Counted from the first letter of the stretch, positions 16,724 through 29,100 are shown. The stretch: DNA of 64,000 nucleotides from Salinilacustrithrix sp003476595 (GCA_963972525.1 CAXAUZ010000019.1:9902-73901); one strand, 5' to 3'. Made by a program: numbers and translations. The notes: a model not told the origin generated them from the sequence alone.

Positions 16724-17891
16724 AGGTCGGCACCACGCCGACGTCGTCGTAGGCCCCGACCGAGGACCACCGCCGCACCCGCGCCAGGTCGAGCGCCAGG
16801 CGGACCACGTCGTGGCCGACCCGCACCGTCGACGACGCACCGGCCTCGTCGAGCTGCACCGGGATCTCGCCGAGGGACAGCTCGGCCCGCTCGACCAGGT
16901 GCAGGATCTCGATGTCGAAGGCGAAGCCGTCGATGCGGGCGTGCGCGAACAGCGAGCGGGCCACGTCGCCCCGGAACGCCTTGAGCCCGCACTGGGTGTC
17001 GCGCGGGGCGGCCAGCAGCACGGCGGCGGACAGGCGGTTCACCACCCGGCTGCCGAAGGCCCGCAGCCCGGTGGCCCGGGACACCGCCGAGTCGACGTGG
17101 CGGCGGTTGCCGATGACGACGTCCCACCCGGCCTCGACGGCCTCGAGCGCCCGCCGCAGCTGGGGCGGGTCGTACGCGAGGTCGGCGTCGGTGAACAGCG
17201 CCACCCGGCCCCGGGACGCGAGCATCCCGGCGCGCACCGCCGCCCCCTTGCCGCGGTTCTGCGGCTGCACGATGACCTGCTCGGCGCCCGCCTCGAGGGC
17301 GATGGCCGCGGTGTCGTCGCCGGAGCCGTCGTCCACCACCACGACCTCGAGGCCGCCGTCCGCGGCGACGTCGGCCAGCTCGTCGTGGATGCGCCGCACC
17401 GTCGTCCCGATGCGGTCGGGCTCGCGGTACGCGGGGATCACCACGGTCAGCCGGCACGTCCCGTCCTCGAGGGGGCGCAGCGAGGGCGTGTGGAGCTCGC
17501 GGATCGCCTCGCCCAGCACCCAGCGGTAGCCGATGGCCCGGACCGCGGCGGCCACGGTCAGCGAGATCGCCTTCGCCGCGAGCAGGCCGGCCACCGTCGT
17601 GTAGCCGAACGCGGTGAAGGTGGCCCGGAGCACCAGCGCGTCGACGACGGCGGCGACCGAGGCGAGGAGGACGAAGGCCGAGGGGTGGCGGACCCAGCGG
17701 AAGTACGGGTTCGAGCGGAACGTGGCCACCCGGTGCGCGCCGTAGGACACGGTGGAGGCAACGGCGATGGCGACGAGGTCGGCCACCAGCAGCGGCCAGC
17801 CCAACCCCTCGCGCAGCGCCACCAGCAGCCCGACGTCGATCGCGGTCGGCAGCACCGACACGGCGGCGAAGGCGAGGAGGCGACGCGGCAC
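16704..17891 (-). CDS. GtrA-like membrane domain fused to a GT2 polyprenyl-phosphate glycosyltransferase
   Basis: 395 residues. The first ~130 residues are a GtrA-type four-helix domain (LPTAIDVGLLVALRE, SYGAHRVATF). Residues about 140-395 are a GT2 domain similar to dolichyl-phosphate mannose/glucose synthases: VVIPAYREPDRI, VVVDDGSGDDT, NRGKGAAVRAGM, and the metal-binding FTDADLAYDP. GtrA proteins usually flip or anchor a polyprenyl-phosphate sugar made by a separate GT2, so the fusion joins synthesis and membrane handling. The start is a GTG five bases after the stop of the large membrane-protein gene, with which it is probably co-transcribed; the product could supply the lipid-linked sugar for that protein. 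Confidence 0.88.
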   Translation of the reverse strand: MPRRLLAFAAVSVLPTAIDVGLLVALREGLGWPLLVADLVAIAVASTVSYGAHRVATFRSNPYFRWVRHPSAFVLLASVAAVVDALVLRATFTAFGYTTVAGLLAAKAISLTVAAAVRAIGYRWVLGEAIRELHTPSLRPLEDGTCRLTVVIPAYREPDRIGTTVRRIHDELADVAADGGLEVVVVDDGSGDDTAAIALEAGAEQVIVQPQNRGKGAAVRAGMLASRGRVALFTDADLAYDPPQLRRALEAVEAGWDVVIGNRRHVDSAVSRATGLRAFGSRVVNRLSAAVLLAAPRDTQCGLKAFRGDVARSLFAHARIDGFAFDIEILHLVERAELSLGEIPVQLDEAGASSTVRVGHDVVRLALDLARVRRWSSVGAYDDVGVVPTFTTGGP

Positions 17892-17896
17892 GGCCG

Positions 17897-20836
17897 CTAC
17901 GCGTCGGCCGGCGCCGCGGTGTCGACCCGCTCGCCGGGCTGGCCCGGTGCCAGGTCGGCGAGGAACGGGTCCGGCTCGGGCCGGGCGCGGGGCGCGCTGG
18001 TGCCGTCGGCCGGTCGCAGGTCGCGCACGGGGACGCGTGGGCGGCGGGCGAGGGCGACCAGGCCGGCGATGCCGAGGAGGGTGAGCGCGACGGCGAGCAG
18101 GTCGATGCCCGTGCGGCCGTAGGTGAGGCGCACCTCGGTGTCGGTCGGCACGACGACCATCAGGTTCGGCGCGACCCGGTAGGGGCCGTCGGCGCCGGCG
18201 GCATCCCAGTTGGGGAAGTACGAGGCCTTCACCAGCACGGGGCTGCCGGGGCGGTCGACGCGGAACGAGATCGAGGTGTCGCCCACCGCCACGTCGGAGA
18301 CCACCGCCGGCGTCAGCGCCCTGGCCTCGGGGGTGGCGCCGGGGTCGACCCGCTGCCACTCGGCCGGGCCGTCCGCCGCCAGGGCCACGTCCCACCGGGA
18401 CGGGTCCTGGAACCACTCGAGCGCGGCGCCCGGGCAGGGCTCCTCGCCCTCCTTGCAGCCGAGCCACTCGTCCTGGGCCTCCGATGCCGTGGTGACCACC
18501 GGTTCGTGGGCGAGGGGCTCGACGAGCGAGGCGCCGCCGGCGACCTCGTACACGAGCCACGGCCCGTCCGCGGCCACCTCGGTCAGGTCGGGGTGGCCGG
18601 CGGCCGCCGCCTTCGCCTCCGGGCTGCGGGCGAGGTAGTAGCGCACCCCCATCAGCTGGAGGTGCTCGACGCCGGCATCGATGTCGAGCTCCCGGTACGG
18701 CATGTCGCGCTGGGCCCGGCTCGGCGCCTGGGACAGCTCGGACTGCATGAGGAAGTGGAACGGCGTGGTGGACGAGGCCTCGAAGTACAGCCCCTCCATG
18801 GAGCCGATGCAGCCGTCGGTCCAGTGCGGCAGGAGCATGAGGGCCATCGGGGTGCCGTAGTCGTTCAGGTCGGAGCTGTACTCCCACAGCGAGCGTCCGC
18901 AGCCGTTGGTCTCCCCCACCTCGGCCATGGTCGAGACGATCCCCTGGTACTCGGGGTAGGCCTCCTTGCGCTCGTAGCCGCTGTAGTTCCACCGGGCCCA
19001 GTCGGTGACGAAGTTCCGACCGGTCACGTCGATGCCGAGCGCGTCGGGCACCCGCAGGGAGAACAGGCCCGGCACGCCGACCGACCGGACCAGCCGGTAG
19101 GAGCCGTCCGCGTTGGTGGCACCGCCGGGTGCGTTGCGGAGCTGGCCGGCCAGGAACCCGCCGAGCAGCAGCAGCGCCAGCGGCGCGGCGGCGACCGTCA
19201 CCCACCGCCGCGGCCGGCGCGGGTCCGGGGCCAGCACCTGGGCCAGCGCCCGCGCGATCTCCCCGACGCCGACGGCGGCCAGCCAGTAGACGACGAGGTA
19301 CCAGAACGGCAGGAGGCGGGCGTTCCACAGCCGACCCTGGGGCAGGAACACGAACGCGAGGGCGAGTCCCAGGCCCGCGACCACGAGCGCGACGCCGATG
19401 CGGCTGCGGAAGGCCACCGAGAGCACGGCGCCGACGAGCGCGAGGGCCGCGAAGAGACGGAGGTCGCCGGGGACGAGCTCGGGCCACACCTGGTCCGAGA
19501 ACCACGACCACAGGCCGGTGCCGTCCCGGTGGACCGCGATCTTCTCCCAGCCCATGTCGTTGACGTAGGTGCGGCGCCAGAAGAACGGCAGCACCCACCA
19601 GGCGGCCAGGAGGGCGGCCACCACGCCGGCGCTGAGCAGCCACCACAGCCGGCCGATGGCGAGCGGACGGCGCCCGGTGTCGGGGCCAGCACCGGGGTCG
19701 GCGGGCTCGGCTCCCTCCCGGGTGAGCAGGACGAGGGCGACGATGACGAGCAGCACGACCGTGACGGCCACCGTCGGCCCCGTGCCCGCCAGACCGGTCC
19801 CGAGCGCAGCCGCGCCGCCCAGCACGACGACCGCGGCGGCGGTCGCGCCGACGAGGACGGTGCGGCGGGCCGGTGCACCCTCCCCCGCGGGCTCCGCGAC
19901 GAGGTGCACGACCAGCAGCACGAGGGTCATCCCGAGGGCGAAGAACGCGGGGATGAGGTGGCAGAGGCCGACCAGCGCGAGCAGCGTCGCCGCCGTGCCC
20001 CGGTGGGTGCCGGTGCGCAGGCCGTGGACCACCACGCCCAGGTAGACGATGGCCAGCGCCAGGCTGATCGAGAACGCGAACTCGCCGGCCATGGTCGACG
20101 CGATGTTGCCGCCGTAGATGGTGAAGGACTTGTCGAACAGGAAGGCGAGCGTGGTGACCGAGAGCAGGGCCGGCGTCGGGTGCGGGAACCGGGCCAGCCG
20201 GCCGAACGCGTAGGCGGCCACCGGCATGGCCACGACGCCCGCCACCGACACCAGCTTGAACGCGGGCCCGTAGGGCACGGCGACGCCGAGGACCACGACC
20301 AGCGCAGCAGCGACGGCCAGCGGCACCCGTCGGGGGTGCCGCCCGTAGCGACCGGCCACCACCGCGGCGGCCACGCCGGCGACGATGAGCACGAGGTCGA
20401 AGGTCGGGCCGAAGCCGCCCCAGAGGCCCGCGAGGAGCGCCACCAGGGCGAGCCCGGCGGTGACGGCCAGCTCCGTGCGGTCGCGGACCCACCGGCCCGC
20501 CGCCCGACCGGCGATCAGCAGGGACGCCGCGGCCGGGAGGATGGCGAGCGCCCCGCCGAGGCCGGCGTTGAGGGCCACCATCCCGAGGAACGGGACGACC
20601 ATGTAGAACTGGAAGACGGGGAAGCCGGCGTACCAGTCGGGGGTCCAGCCGGCGAGGCGCAGGTCCGGCAGGAGGTGGTCCCGCAGGTAGGCGAAGGCCC
20701 AGACGTGGGCCCCCATGTCCCCGCCGGCCGGGGTGGTCTCGGCCAGGAGCAGGTCCGGGTGGAGCTGCCAGAACACGAACAGGGCGCTGGCCGCGACGAC
20801 CAGGGCGTCGATCGTTCGGCGGGCGACCGGGCTCAT
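17897..20836 (-). CDS. Large multi-pass membrane protein, PTPS-related/GT-C-like
   Basis: About 979 residues. There are roughly 13-15 hydrophobic segments in the first ~580 residues, then a large extracytoplasmic domain and a last helix near the C-terminus. The first external loop has GGDMGAHVWAFAYLRD and WYAGFPVFQFYM, typical of the '6-pyruvoyl-tetrahydropterin synthase-related' membrane family, which resembles GT-C glycosyltransferases rather than a pterin enzyme. It probably uses the lipid-linked sugar made by the GtrA-GT2 protein encoded next. I prefer the ATG at 20836 (GGGAGG 11 nt upstream, helix following directly); a GTG at 20884 overlapping the CPBP gene is the alternative. Confidence 0.75.
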   Translation of the reverse strand: MSPVARRTIDALVVAASALFVFWQLHPDLLLAETTPAGGDMGAHVWAFAYLRDHLLPDLRLAGWTPDWYAGFPVFQFYMVVPFLGMVALNAGLGGALAILPAAASLLIAGRAAGRWVRDRTELAVTAGLALVALLAGLWGGFGPTFDLVLIVAGVAAAVVAGRYGRHPRRVPLAVAAALVVVLGVAVPYGPAFKLVSVAGVVAMPVAAYAFGRLARFPHPTPALLSVTTLAFLFDKSFTIYGGNIASTMAGEFAFSISLALAIVYLGVVVHGLRTGTHRGTAATLLALVGLCHLIPAFFALGMTLVLLVVHLVAEPAGEGAPARRTVLVGATAAAVVVLGGAAALGTGLAGTGPTVAVTVVLLVIVALVLLTREGAEPADPGAGPDTGRRPLAIGRLWWLLSAGVVAALLAAWWVLPFFWRRTYVNDMGWEKIAVHRDGTGLWSWFSDQVWPELVPGDLRLFAALALVGAVLSVAFRSRIGVALVVAGLGLALAFVFLPQGRLWNARLLPFWYLVVYWLAAVGVGEIARALAQVLAPDPRRPRRWVTVAAAPLALLLLGGFLAGQLRNAPGGATNADGSYRLVRSVGVPGLFSLRVPDALGIDVTGRNFVTDWARWNYSGYERKEAYPEYQGIVSTMAEVGETNGCGRSLWEYSSDLNDYGTPMALMLLPHWTDGCIGSMEGLYFEASSTTPFHFLMQSELSQAPSRAQRDMPYRELDIDAGVEHLQLMGVRYYLARSPEAKAAAAGHPDLTEVAADGPWLVYEVAGGASLVEPLAHEPVVTTASEAQDEWLGCKEGEEPCPGAALEWFQDPSRWDVALAADGPAEWQRVDPGATPEARALTPAVVSDVAVGDTSISFRVDRPGSPVLVKASYFPNWDAAGADGPYRVAPNLMVVVPTDTEVRLTYGRTGIDLLAVALTLLGIAGLVALARRPRVPVRDLRPADGTSAPRARPEPDPFLADLAPGQPGERVDTAAPADA

Positions 20837-20876
20837 CGGCGAGACATCCTCCCACCCCGGTCCCGGATCGGACCGA

Positions 20877-21587
20877 TCACCCACCGGCGACGAGCGCGAC
20901 GACCGTGGTCGCGTTGAAGCCGACGTGGGCCCAGATGCTGGGACCGAGCCGGCCGGTGCGGTGGGCCAGCACCGACAGCACGAGACCGAACGCGGCCAGG
21001 GCCGGCAGCTGCAGCGCCTGGAAGTGGCTGATCCCGAACAGCACCGACGTGATGAGCATCGCCGGCCAGATCGGCAGGTGGCGGGCCAGTGTCCGCTGGA
21101 GCATCCCCCGGAAGAAGACCTCCTCGGCCAGGGGTGCGGCGACGACCACGACCAGCACGAGCACCAGCACGCCCGGGCCCTGGGCCTTGTCCGTGAGCTC
21201 GCGAGCCGGCGCCTCGAGCGCCTCCTGGTCGGTGTCGGTGAAGATGAAGATGGGCAGCGTCACCAGCGGCACGAGCACGAGCTGGCAGGCCACGCCGATC
21301 GCGAGGCCGACGGGCGCGTCCCGCAGGGTGGTCCACAGCCCGAGGTCGCGCACGGGCCCGTTGCCCCGCAGCCGGGTGGCGAGCAGCGGCACGCCGAGCA
21401 GGCCCAGCCACAGGGGCACCTGGAGGAGGGCGACCTCGCCGATGGTCAGGGCATCGGTTCCGAGCTCGTCCATGGGGATGCCCTGGGCGGCCGCGAACAG
21501 GGCGAAGCCGAGCGCGGAGGCGAGCTGGGCCACGACGAAGGCGACCGCCAGGTCGACCGCGCCCCAGCGGGGGGCCGTCTCGGTCAC
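20877..21587 (-). CDS. CPBP-family intramembrane metalloprotease
   Basis: 236 residues with about seven to eight membrane helices. The CPBP (Abi/Rce1-like) motifs are visible: EEVFFRGMLQR (Glu-Glu and Arg), FGISHFQ (His) and the late HxxFN-type motif HVGFNATT. Bacterial members may cleave membrane proteins or prenylated peptides; the substrate is unknown. The start is the GTG 7 nt after the DUF3499 stop; the longer frame upstream is antiframe of that gene. Likely co-transcribed with the DUF3499 gene. Confidence 0.88.
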   Translation of the reverse strand: MTETAPRWGAVDLAVAFVVAQLASALGFALFAAAQGIPMDELGTDALTIGEVALLQVPLWLGLLGVPLLATRLRGNGPVRDLGLWTTLRDAPVGLAIGVACQLVLVPLVTLPIFIFTDTDQEALEAPARELTDKAQGPGVLVLVLVVVVAAPLAEEVFFRGMLQRTLARHLPIWPAMLITSVLFGISHFQALQLPALAAFGLVLSVLAHRTGRLGPSIWAHVGFNATTVVALVAGG

Positions 21588-21594
21588 TGGACCT

Positions 21595-21822
21595 TCAGGA
21601 GGCGAGCTGGCCGTGGAGGTCGACCACGTTGCCGATGCGCCGGTCGACGAGGGACCAGCCGTTGGGGACCGACAGCCGCTCGGTGTGCTCCACGCACAGG
21701 TCGTACTGCATCGGGTGCGACGGCGCGAGGTGGTCCACGGTCGCCACCCGGGACGCGTAGTCGTAGGTGAGGGTCGCGGCCGGGCTCCGCTGGCACGCAG
21801 GACGAGAGCAGCTGGCACTCAC
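21595..21822 (-). CDS. DUF3499-family protein
   Basis: 75 residues. CSRPACQRSPAATLTYDYAS and DLCVEHTERLSVPNGW match the small actinobacterial DUF3499 family, whose Cys/His pattern (CxxxxC ... CxxH) suggests a bound metal. In other actinobacteria it stands next to phosphomannomutase, as it nearly does here. The GTG is fixed by the Cys-rich N-terminus and by TACCCT ending 8 nt before it. It is divergent from ftsH. Function unknown. Confidence 0.88.
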   Translation of the reverse strand: MSASCSRPACQRSPAATLTYDYASRVATVDHLAPSHPMQYDLCVEHTERLSVPNGWSLVDRRIGNVVDLHGQLAS

Positions 21823-21830
21823 GAGGCAGC

Positions 21831-21836
21831 AGGGTA
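21831..21836 (-). promoter_or_regulatory. -10 box TACCCT of the DUF3499 operon
   Basis: Ends 8 nt before the GTG at 21822, predicting a leaderless transcript for the DUF3499-CPBP pair. Confidence 0.5.
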
Positions 21837-21907
21837 GCGAGGGCCGGGTCGACCGCGGTGGACACCGGGCCGACGGGCCTGCACGTCCGACCGTCGGCCC
21901 CGACCCG

Positions 21908-21913
21908 TATCCT
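21908..21913 (+). promoter_or_regulatory. -10 box TATCCT of ftsH
   Basis: Ends 6 nt before the ATG at 21920; there is no Shine-Dalgarno between. Confidence 0.5.
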
Positions 21914-21919
21914 GGGCCC

Positions 21920-23842
<1,923 letters not shown>

Positions 23843-23859
23843 GCATCTCCGGGTCGCCG

Positions 23860-23890
23860 GCCAGAACCGTTCTGGCAGCGGCCACGGAAC
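23860..23890. terminator. Hairpin between convergent ftsH and thioredoxin-like gene
   Basis: GCCAGAA and TTCTGGC form a 7-bp stem with a 3-nt loop, followed by AGCGGCCACGGAAC. Bases 23869-23890 recur with one change at 43959-43980, also between convergent genes, which suggests a shared bidirectional terminator element. Confidence 0.5.
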
Positions 23891-23900
23891 GGATCGCCCG

Positions 23901-24374
23901 TCAGGCGCCGTCCTCGTCGTGGACGTGTTCGTGGCTGCCGCAGCCGTCCGGCACGGACCCGGGATCGCGGAGCTCGGCCAGGGCCGCCCACAGGTCGGTC
24001 GCCGTGGCCGGGCCGAGGAAGCTCGCTCGCACGATGCCCTCGGCGTCGGCGACCACGGTGGTCGGCACCCCGTCGATCCGGTAGCGGTCGTGCAGCTCCC
24101 GGTGGGCCGAGACCTCCACCTCCTGCACGGCGACGGCGTCGGACTCGAGCACCCGCACCTTGTCCCACACGCCGGCGCAGGTGTCGCACGTGGCGGAGGT
24201 GAAGACCACCACCAGCCACTCGGCACCGGGGCGGGTGAAGTCGGGGCGGTGGAGCTGGCCGGGCACGTTGTAGCCCGTGCGTACCGGCGCGGCGGCCGGC
24301 TGGCGGCGCTGCACCACCAGCGCGATCACCACCGCGACCACGGCGACCACGGCGACGATGACGAGGCGCTCCAT
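23901..24374 (-). CDS. Membrane-anchored thioredoxin-like protein
   Basis: 157 residues: a single N-terminal membrane helix (about 3-22), then a thioredoxin-like fold with the redox motif CDTC (in FTSATCDTCAGVW) and the cis-proline segment IDGVPTTVV. It is oriented with the active site outside the cell membrane and would be a periplasm-side thiol oxidoreductase. The last residues (CGSHEHVHDED) are rich in His, Cys and acids and may bind metal. Its ATG shares one base with the stop of the DUF5719 gene (TGATG), so it belongs to the GT2-DUF5719 operon. Confidence 0.85.
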   Translation of the reverse strand: MERLVIVAVVAVVAVVIALVVQRRQPAAAPVRTGYNVPGQLHRPDFTRPGAEWLVVVFTSATCDTCAGVWDKVRVLESDAVAVQEVEVSAHRELHDRYRIDGVPTTVVADAEGIVRASFLGPATATDLWAALAELRDPGSVPDGCGSHEHVHDEDGA

Positions 24375-26158
24375 CAGCCCTCCCCGTCCTCCGCGTCCTC
24401 GGCCGGGACCTCGGACTCGTCATCGGGATCGACGACGATGGTCTCGTCGGGCGCCGGCAGCTCCACGTCGTCGGGGGCGACGGGGATCCCCTCGTCGTCC
24501 TCGGTCGGAGCGTCCTCGAGGTCGTCGCCGAGATCGACCTCCACGCCGAGGTCCACGGGATCGGCCGGGACCCGGACGCCGTCGGGTGACGGCACGCCGA
24601 CGGCCAGGGCGATGCCGCGCTGGTCCTCGCCCAGCTGGGCCAGGATGCGCTCGACGACGACGGGCTCGGTCGCCCGCACGACCACGGCGAGGTCGTCCCG
24701 GTTGGCGATCTTGGGGGTGAGGTCCACGTTCAGCCGCTCGCCGGCCTCGACGACGACGCCCTGCAGATCGGCGACGGGCAGCTCCTGGCCGCCCACGACC
24801 GCGACGACGTCCACCTCGGTGAGCACCTGGGGGTCCAGGTTCACGATGGTGATGGACTCGGCGCTGGGCTCCTCGGTGCTGCCGGCGGCGAAGGTCCACT
24901 CGGTGGCCTCCACCGGCGACCCGGTGGTGACCGACAGGCCACGGCGGCCCGAGGTGCGCAGGGACGACAGCACGCGCTCGGCCACCACCGGCACGTCGTT
25001 GGCGGAGCGCACCACGGCGGAGTGCGGGACACCGACAGGCAGTCGCCCGTCCTCGTTCATGTCCACGGTGGCGTGGGACCCGGGGGCGATGCTCAGCTCG
25101 ACCGGCGCCGGGATGCCGTTCTCCTCGGGACGGTCGACGCGCAGGTCGATCTCCACCTCGGCCAGCTCGTCGGTCGGGTTGTAGACGACGAAGCGCTCCC
25201 GGAAGTCCTCGGAGGCGATGCCGTCGGGGAAGATCCAGGTCCGCTGCGGCTCGGTCACGCCGAGCTGGACGGTGAGGCCACGATCGCCGCCATCCTCGTT
25301 CACCCGCACGATGCGGTCGACGACGAGGCGGCCGGTGCGGGTCGTGAGCGACGCCGCCACCTCGTCGCGCCGGGTCACGTCGTCGCCGAGGTCGATGCCG
25401 ATGGTGCTGCGCCCCGGCACCACGAAGCCACCGGCGAAGCGGCCCGGCTCCCGGACGGTGTCCTCGGTGGAGAAGACGCCCTCGACGATGGCGTCGTCGG
25501 GGAACGGGTTGAACAGCACGAGCAGCTCGCGGGCCTCACGGGCGGTGGTCCCCCAGGCGAAGTGCCACTCGTCGCTGGCACCGGTGGCGCACGGCTTGGC
25601 ATCGATCCCGTGGATGCTGGACACCTCGTGCTCCACCACGAGGCCTCCGCCCACGGACTCCACGAGCGCGGAGGCGACCGGCGCCGTCACCAGGTCGGTC
25701 AGGGCCAGCCGGGCCCGGCTGCGGGGTCCGATCTCGATCCGACGCACCACCGGCTCGGCGCTGACGGAGGCCGGATCCGTGGCCGGCTCCTCCTCGACCT
25801 CCTCCTCGGGCTCCTCGGCAGCCGCGTCGGCCTCGGCGTCGGGGGCCAGCTCGTCGGCCTCCCCACCCGGGGCCGGGGCGGCCACGCTGCCGGGGAATGC
25901 GGTGACGTCGACGTCGAGCGCGCCGTCGGTGGTGTTCAGCATCGTGATGACGTGGTCGGCGAAAGCCTCCTCGTCGGCGGTGCCGCCGGCGCAGAACCAG
26001 GTGGAGGCCAGCGCCGTGGGCGACGGCGCCATCGGGAACTCGGAGGGGGTGACCGTGGCCGCCTCGACCGCGGTCTCGTCGGCGGCGTCGCGGTCCAGGA
26101 CCACCCCGGCCACGACGAACGCGATGAGCAGCACCAGCACGGGCAGGCGACGGTTCAC
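24374..26158 (-). CDS. DUF5719-family secreted or membrane-anchored protein
   Basis: 594 residues with an N-terminal signal/anchor helix (RLPVLVLLIAFVVAGVV). A low-complexity acidic insert (about 100-135) and an acidic C-terminal tail surround repeated beta-rich segments (VVYNPTDELAEVEIDL, ITIVNLDPQVLTEVDV). In actinobacteria DUF5719 proteins are encoded directly after a large GT2-membrane protein, exactly as here (GTGA 4-nt overlap), so they probably act together at the cell surface. The molecular role is unknown. Confidence 0.85.
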   Translation of the reverse strand: MNRRLPVLVLLIAFVVAGVVLDRDAADETAVEAATVTPSEFPMAPSPTALASTWFCAGGTADEEAFADHVITMLNTTDGALDVDVTAFPGSVAAPAPGGEADELAPDAEADAAAEEPEEEVEEEPATDPASVSAEPVVRRIEIGPRSRARLALTDLVTAPVASALVESVGGGLVVEHEVSSIHGIDAKPCATGASDEWHFAWGTTAREARELLVLFNPFPDDAIVEGVFSTEDTVREPGRFAGGFVVPGRSTIGIDLGDDVTRRDEVAASLTTRTGRLVVDRIVRVNEDGGDRGLTVQLGVTEPQRTWIFPDGIASEDFRERFVVYNPTDELAEVEIDLRVDRPEENGIPAPVELSIAPGSHATVDMNEDGRLPVGVPHSAVVRSANDVPVVAERVLSSLRTSGRRGLSVTTGSPVEATEWTFAAGSTEEPSAESITIVNLDPQVLTEVDVVAVVGGQELPVADLQGVVVEAGERLNVDLTPKIANRDDLAVVVRATEPVVVERILAQLGEDQRGIALAVGVPSPDGVRVPADPVDLGVEVDLGDDLEDAPTEDDEGIPVAPDDVELPAPDETIVVDPDDESEVPAEDAEDGEG

Positions 26159-29100
26159 GGTCGGTCCTCCTCGTCTGGGTCGGGGGCGGGGGCCGGAGCG
26201 GGTTCGGGTTCCGATTCCGGGGCGGGTTCCGGTTCGAGCTCGTCGAGCAGGGCCGGCGTGGGATCAGCCGGCCACTCCTCGGCCGGTGCCAACCAGTCTG
26301 CGGGCTCGACGACGGGATCCGCGGTCGGGACCGGCGTGGCGGGAGTCACCGGTGTCGGGGGCGTCGCCACGACCGGGTCGCGGCGGCGCGTCCGTCGGGC
26401 GAAGCGGATGGCGACGAGCCAGAACAGGGCCTGGAACGCCAGCACGCCGTAGCGGACGGGGGCGGTGTCGTAGCGCAGGGTGGCGTCGCCGCTGGTGGCG
26501 GGCTCGAAGCCCTGGGCCCAACCGAACAGCTTCGTCTTCGGCGCCGGACGCCCCTCGACCAGCAGCTCCCAGCGATCCGATGCGGCCGAGGCGTGGTGGA
26601 TGCGGGCGCCGGCGGGAACGTCGCCGGCCCACGTGGTGGGACCGACCCGCTCCCCGAGCACGGGCTCGGCGCCGACCAGGTCCCCGGCCGTGACCTCGAA
26701 CGCGGTGCCGGATCCAGCGGTGGCCGGGATCATGGCCGGGGAGGGCAGCGCCGCGTCGTTGCGGTACACGGTGTAGGCCGGGTTGACCGGGACCGCCGCC
26801 AGGTCCAGCTGGTCGGCGAGGGTTCCGGTGACCTGGGCCGGCGCCGGTCGCTGGACGCCCCCGAGGGGCCGGGGGGCCGATGCGGTGGGCACGACCACGT
26901 AGCGGATGGCCATCGGGGCGAGGAGCCGGCCGAGCCGGCTCGTCTCCCCCCGGGCGGCGAGCGCCATGGCGTCCTCGATCAGCTGGGTCGGCCCGTCCTC
27001 GGAGCCGGGCCAGCCGTCGGTGATGCCCGGCAGGCCGTCGTCGCTGGTGGCGTAGACGACGTGGTCGGACGTGGGCTCGTCCCCATCGGGCAGGTCCAGG
27101 GCGTGGCCGGGCAGGGGGAGCACGTCGGGGTGCCCGATCCACAGCACCCGGAAGCCGGGCTCCTCCTCCTCGAGGAACCCGAAGGTGCTCTCGAGGTCGC
27201 CGCCGGGCAGGTACCAGCGGCCGTTGCCGGCATCGAGCATGGTGGGCACCGCCCCGATGACCAGGGCCACGCCGGCCACGATCGACGCGACCTGGCGCCA
27301 GCCGAAGTGGTACTGGCGCAGGTCGATCTCGAAGGCGACCACGCCGAGTCCGGCGGCGATCGCCATCGACGCTGCCGCCGGGGCCAACATCGTCTCGGCG
27401 GGCGGCAGGGCGAGGGGCAGGCGGTCCTCCCCACCGGCCCAGGTGAGCCCGATGAGCGCGAGGGCGACGGTCCAGGCCCGGACCGCCCAGTCGAAGCGCC
27501 AGCCCCGGCCGATCAGCAGCGGCAGGGTGGCGGCGATCGGGAACCCGAGGGCGAGGAGGCTGCCGCCGACCGGACCCACGTCGAAGCGGAACAGGGCGCC
27601 GAGCGTCGGGGTCTCGGCGACGCCGGCGTGGCCGACCACCTGCTCCCAGCGGGCGCCGGGCAGGACGAAGTCCAACATCCACGGCACGTGCAGCGCGACG
27701 GCGACCACGAGGCCGCCGAGCCCGCCGGCCAGCAGGCGGGGCACCCCCCGAGGTGCGCCGGCGATCGCCGATCCGAGCGCGAGTGCGACGATCACGACCG
27801 CGACCACGGGCAGCACGGCGGGGTCGATGGCGGCGACCAGGGCCAGGAGCAGCCCGATCGAGGCGACGCGGCCGACGAGGTCGGGGCGGCGGACCCCGGG
27901 GCCGGCGTCGCCGTCGACGGGACCGAAGGGCGCCCATCCGGCGGCGCGGCCGAGCTGGCCGAGCAGCCAGGGCGTGGCGGCGTACACGGCCAGCGAACCC
28001 CAGCGGGCGTCGGCGACCGCGTCGTAGGCCACGGGGATCGCCCCGTAGACGACGAGGGCCACGGCCTGGGCCCGCGGCGACGCCGCCGGGCGGAGCAGGC
28101 GGTAGGCGCCGACGAGGCCGACGGCGATGGAGCCGAGCAGCAGCACCTGGCGGAGCGCGCCCATCGCGCCGAAGAAGACGGCTCCGGCGCCGGCCAGGAG
28201 CCCGAAGGCGGTGGGCGCCGGCGAGGACGAGCCGAGGCCGGTGGTGCGCCACCCGGACAGGAAGGCGTCGAACAGCTCGCCCGGGCCCTCGTCGAAGGGC
28301 AGGAAGCCCCCGACCGTGGCGATGGGGCGCTGGATCAAGTGCCGGCTCCCGAAGGCGACGATGACGATCGTGATCGCCCAGGCGACCACCGGCCAGCGCA
28401 GCTCGCCGGAGCGCACGCCGGTGACGAACCGCCGCCACGCGCCCTCCGCCCGGTCCGACGGGCTCGCACCCCGGGACGACGTGCCCCGCAGGAACGCGTT
28501 GAGGCGGGAGAAGCCGCGGACCTGGAAGCGGCGGATCTCGGCGTCGGGGACGCCACGGAAGCCCTCGACCTTCCGGTGCAGCGCCCGGATCTCCCCTCGG
28601 CGCCGCCAGTTCCACCGCCATGCGGCGACGACGTCCCGGGCCTGGCCCCGGCGGCCGGTGAGGAGGGAGTAGATGATCTCGAGCACGGCCACGAAGGCGG
28701 CCTGGGGCAGGACCCGCACCCGGTGCCAGCGGGAGTAGCAGACGAGCATCGTCCGCAGGCGGTGGCGGATGAGCCGCTGGCGGCGCAGGGAGGTGTCGGA
28801 GCGCTCCCCGAGCGCCTCGGCGTGGCCGATCACGGCGTCGGGCGCGACCACGACCCGGGCGCCGGCGACGTGGGCTCGCCAGCACAGGCTGAGGTCGTCG
28901 TTCAGCAGGTCGATGCTCTCGTCGAAGCCACCGATGGCCTCGAACAGGTCGGCGCGCACGAGGGTGCAGCCGCCGGGCACCACGAACACGTCCCGCACGG
29001 CGTCGTACTGCTCCTGGTCGAGCTCGCCGGGGTCGACCACGGTGGAGCGCTCCCCGGTCTTGTCGACCGATTCGCCGACCTGCAGCAGCCGGCGCCGGTC

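Noticed and set aside
16704..20855. A 1383-residue open frame on the minus strand
   Set aside because: Its first two thirds are an off-frame of the membrane protein at 17897-20836; only the part from GTG 17891 has family similarity (GtrA-GT2).
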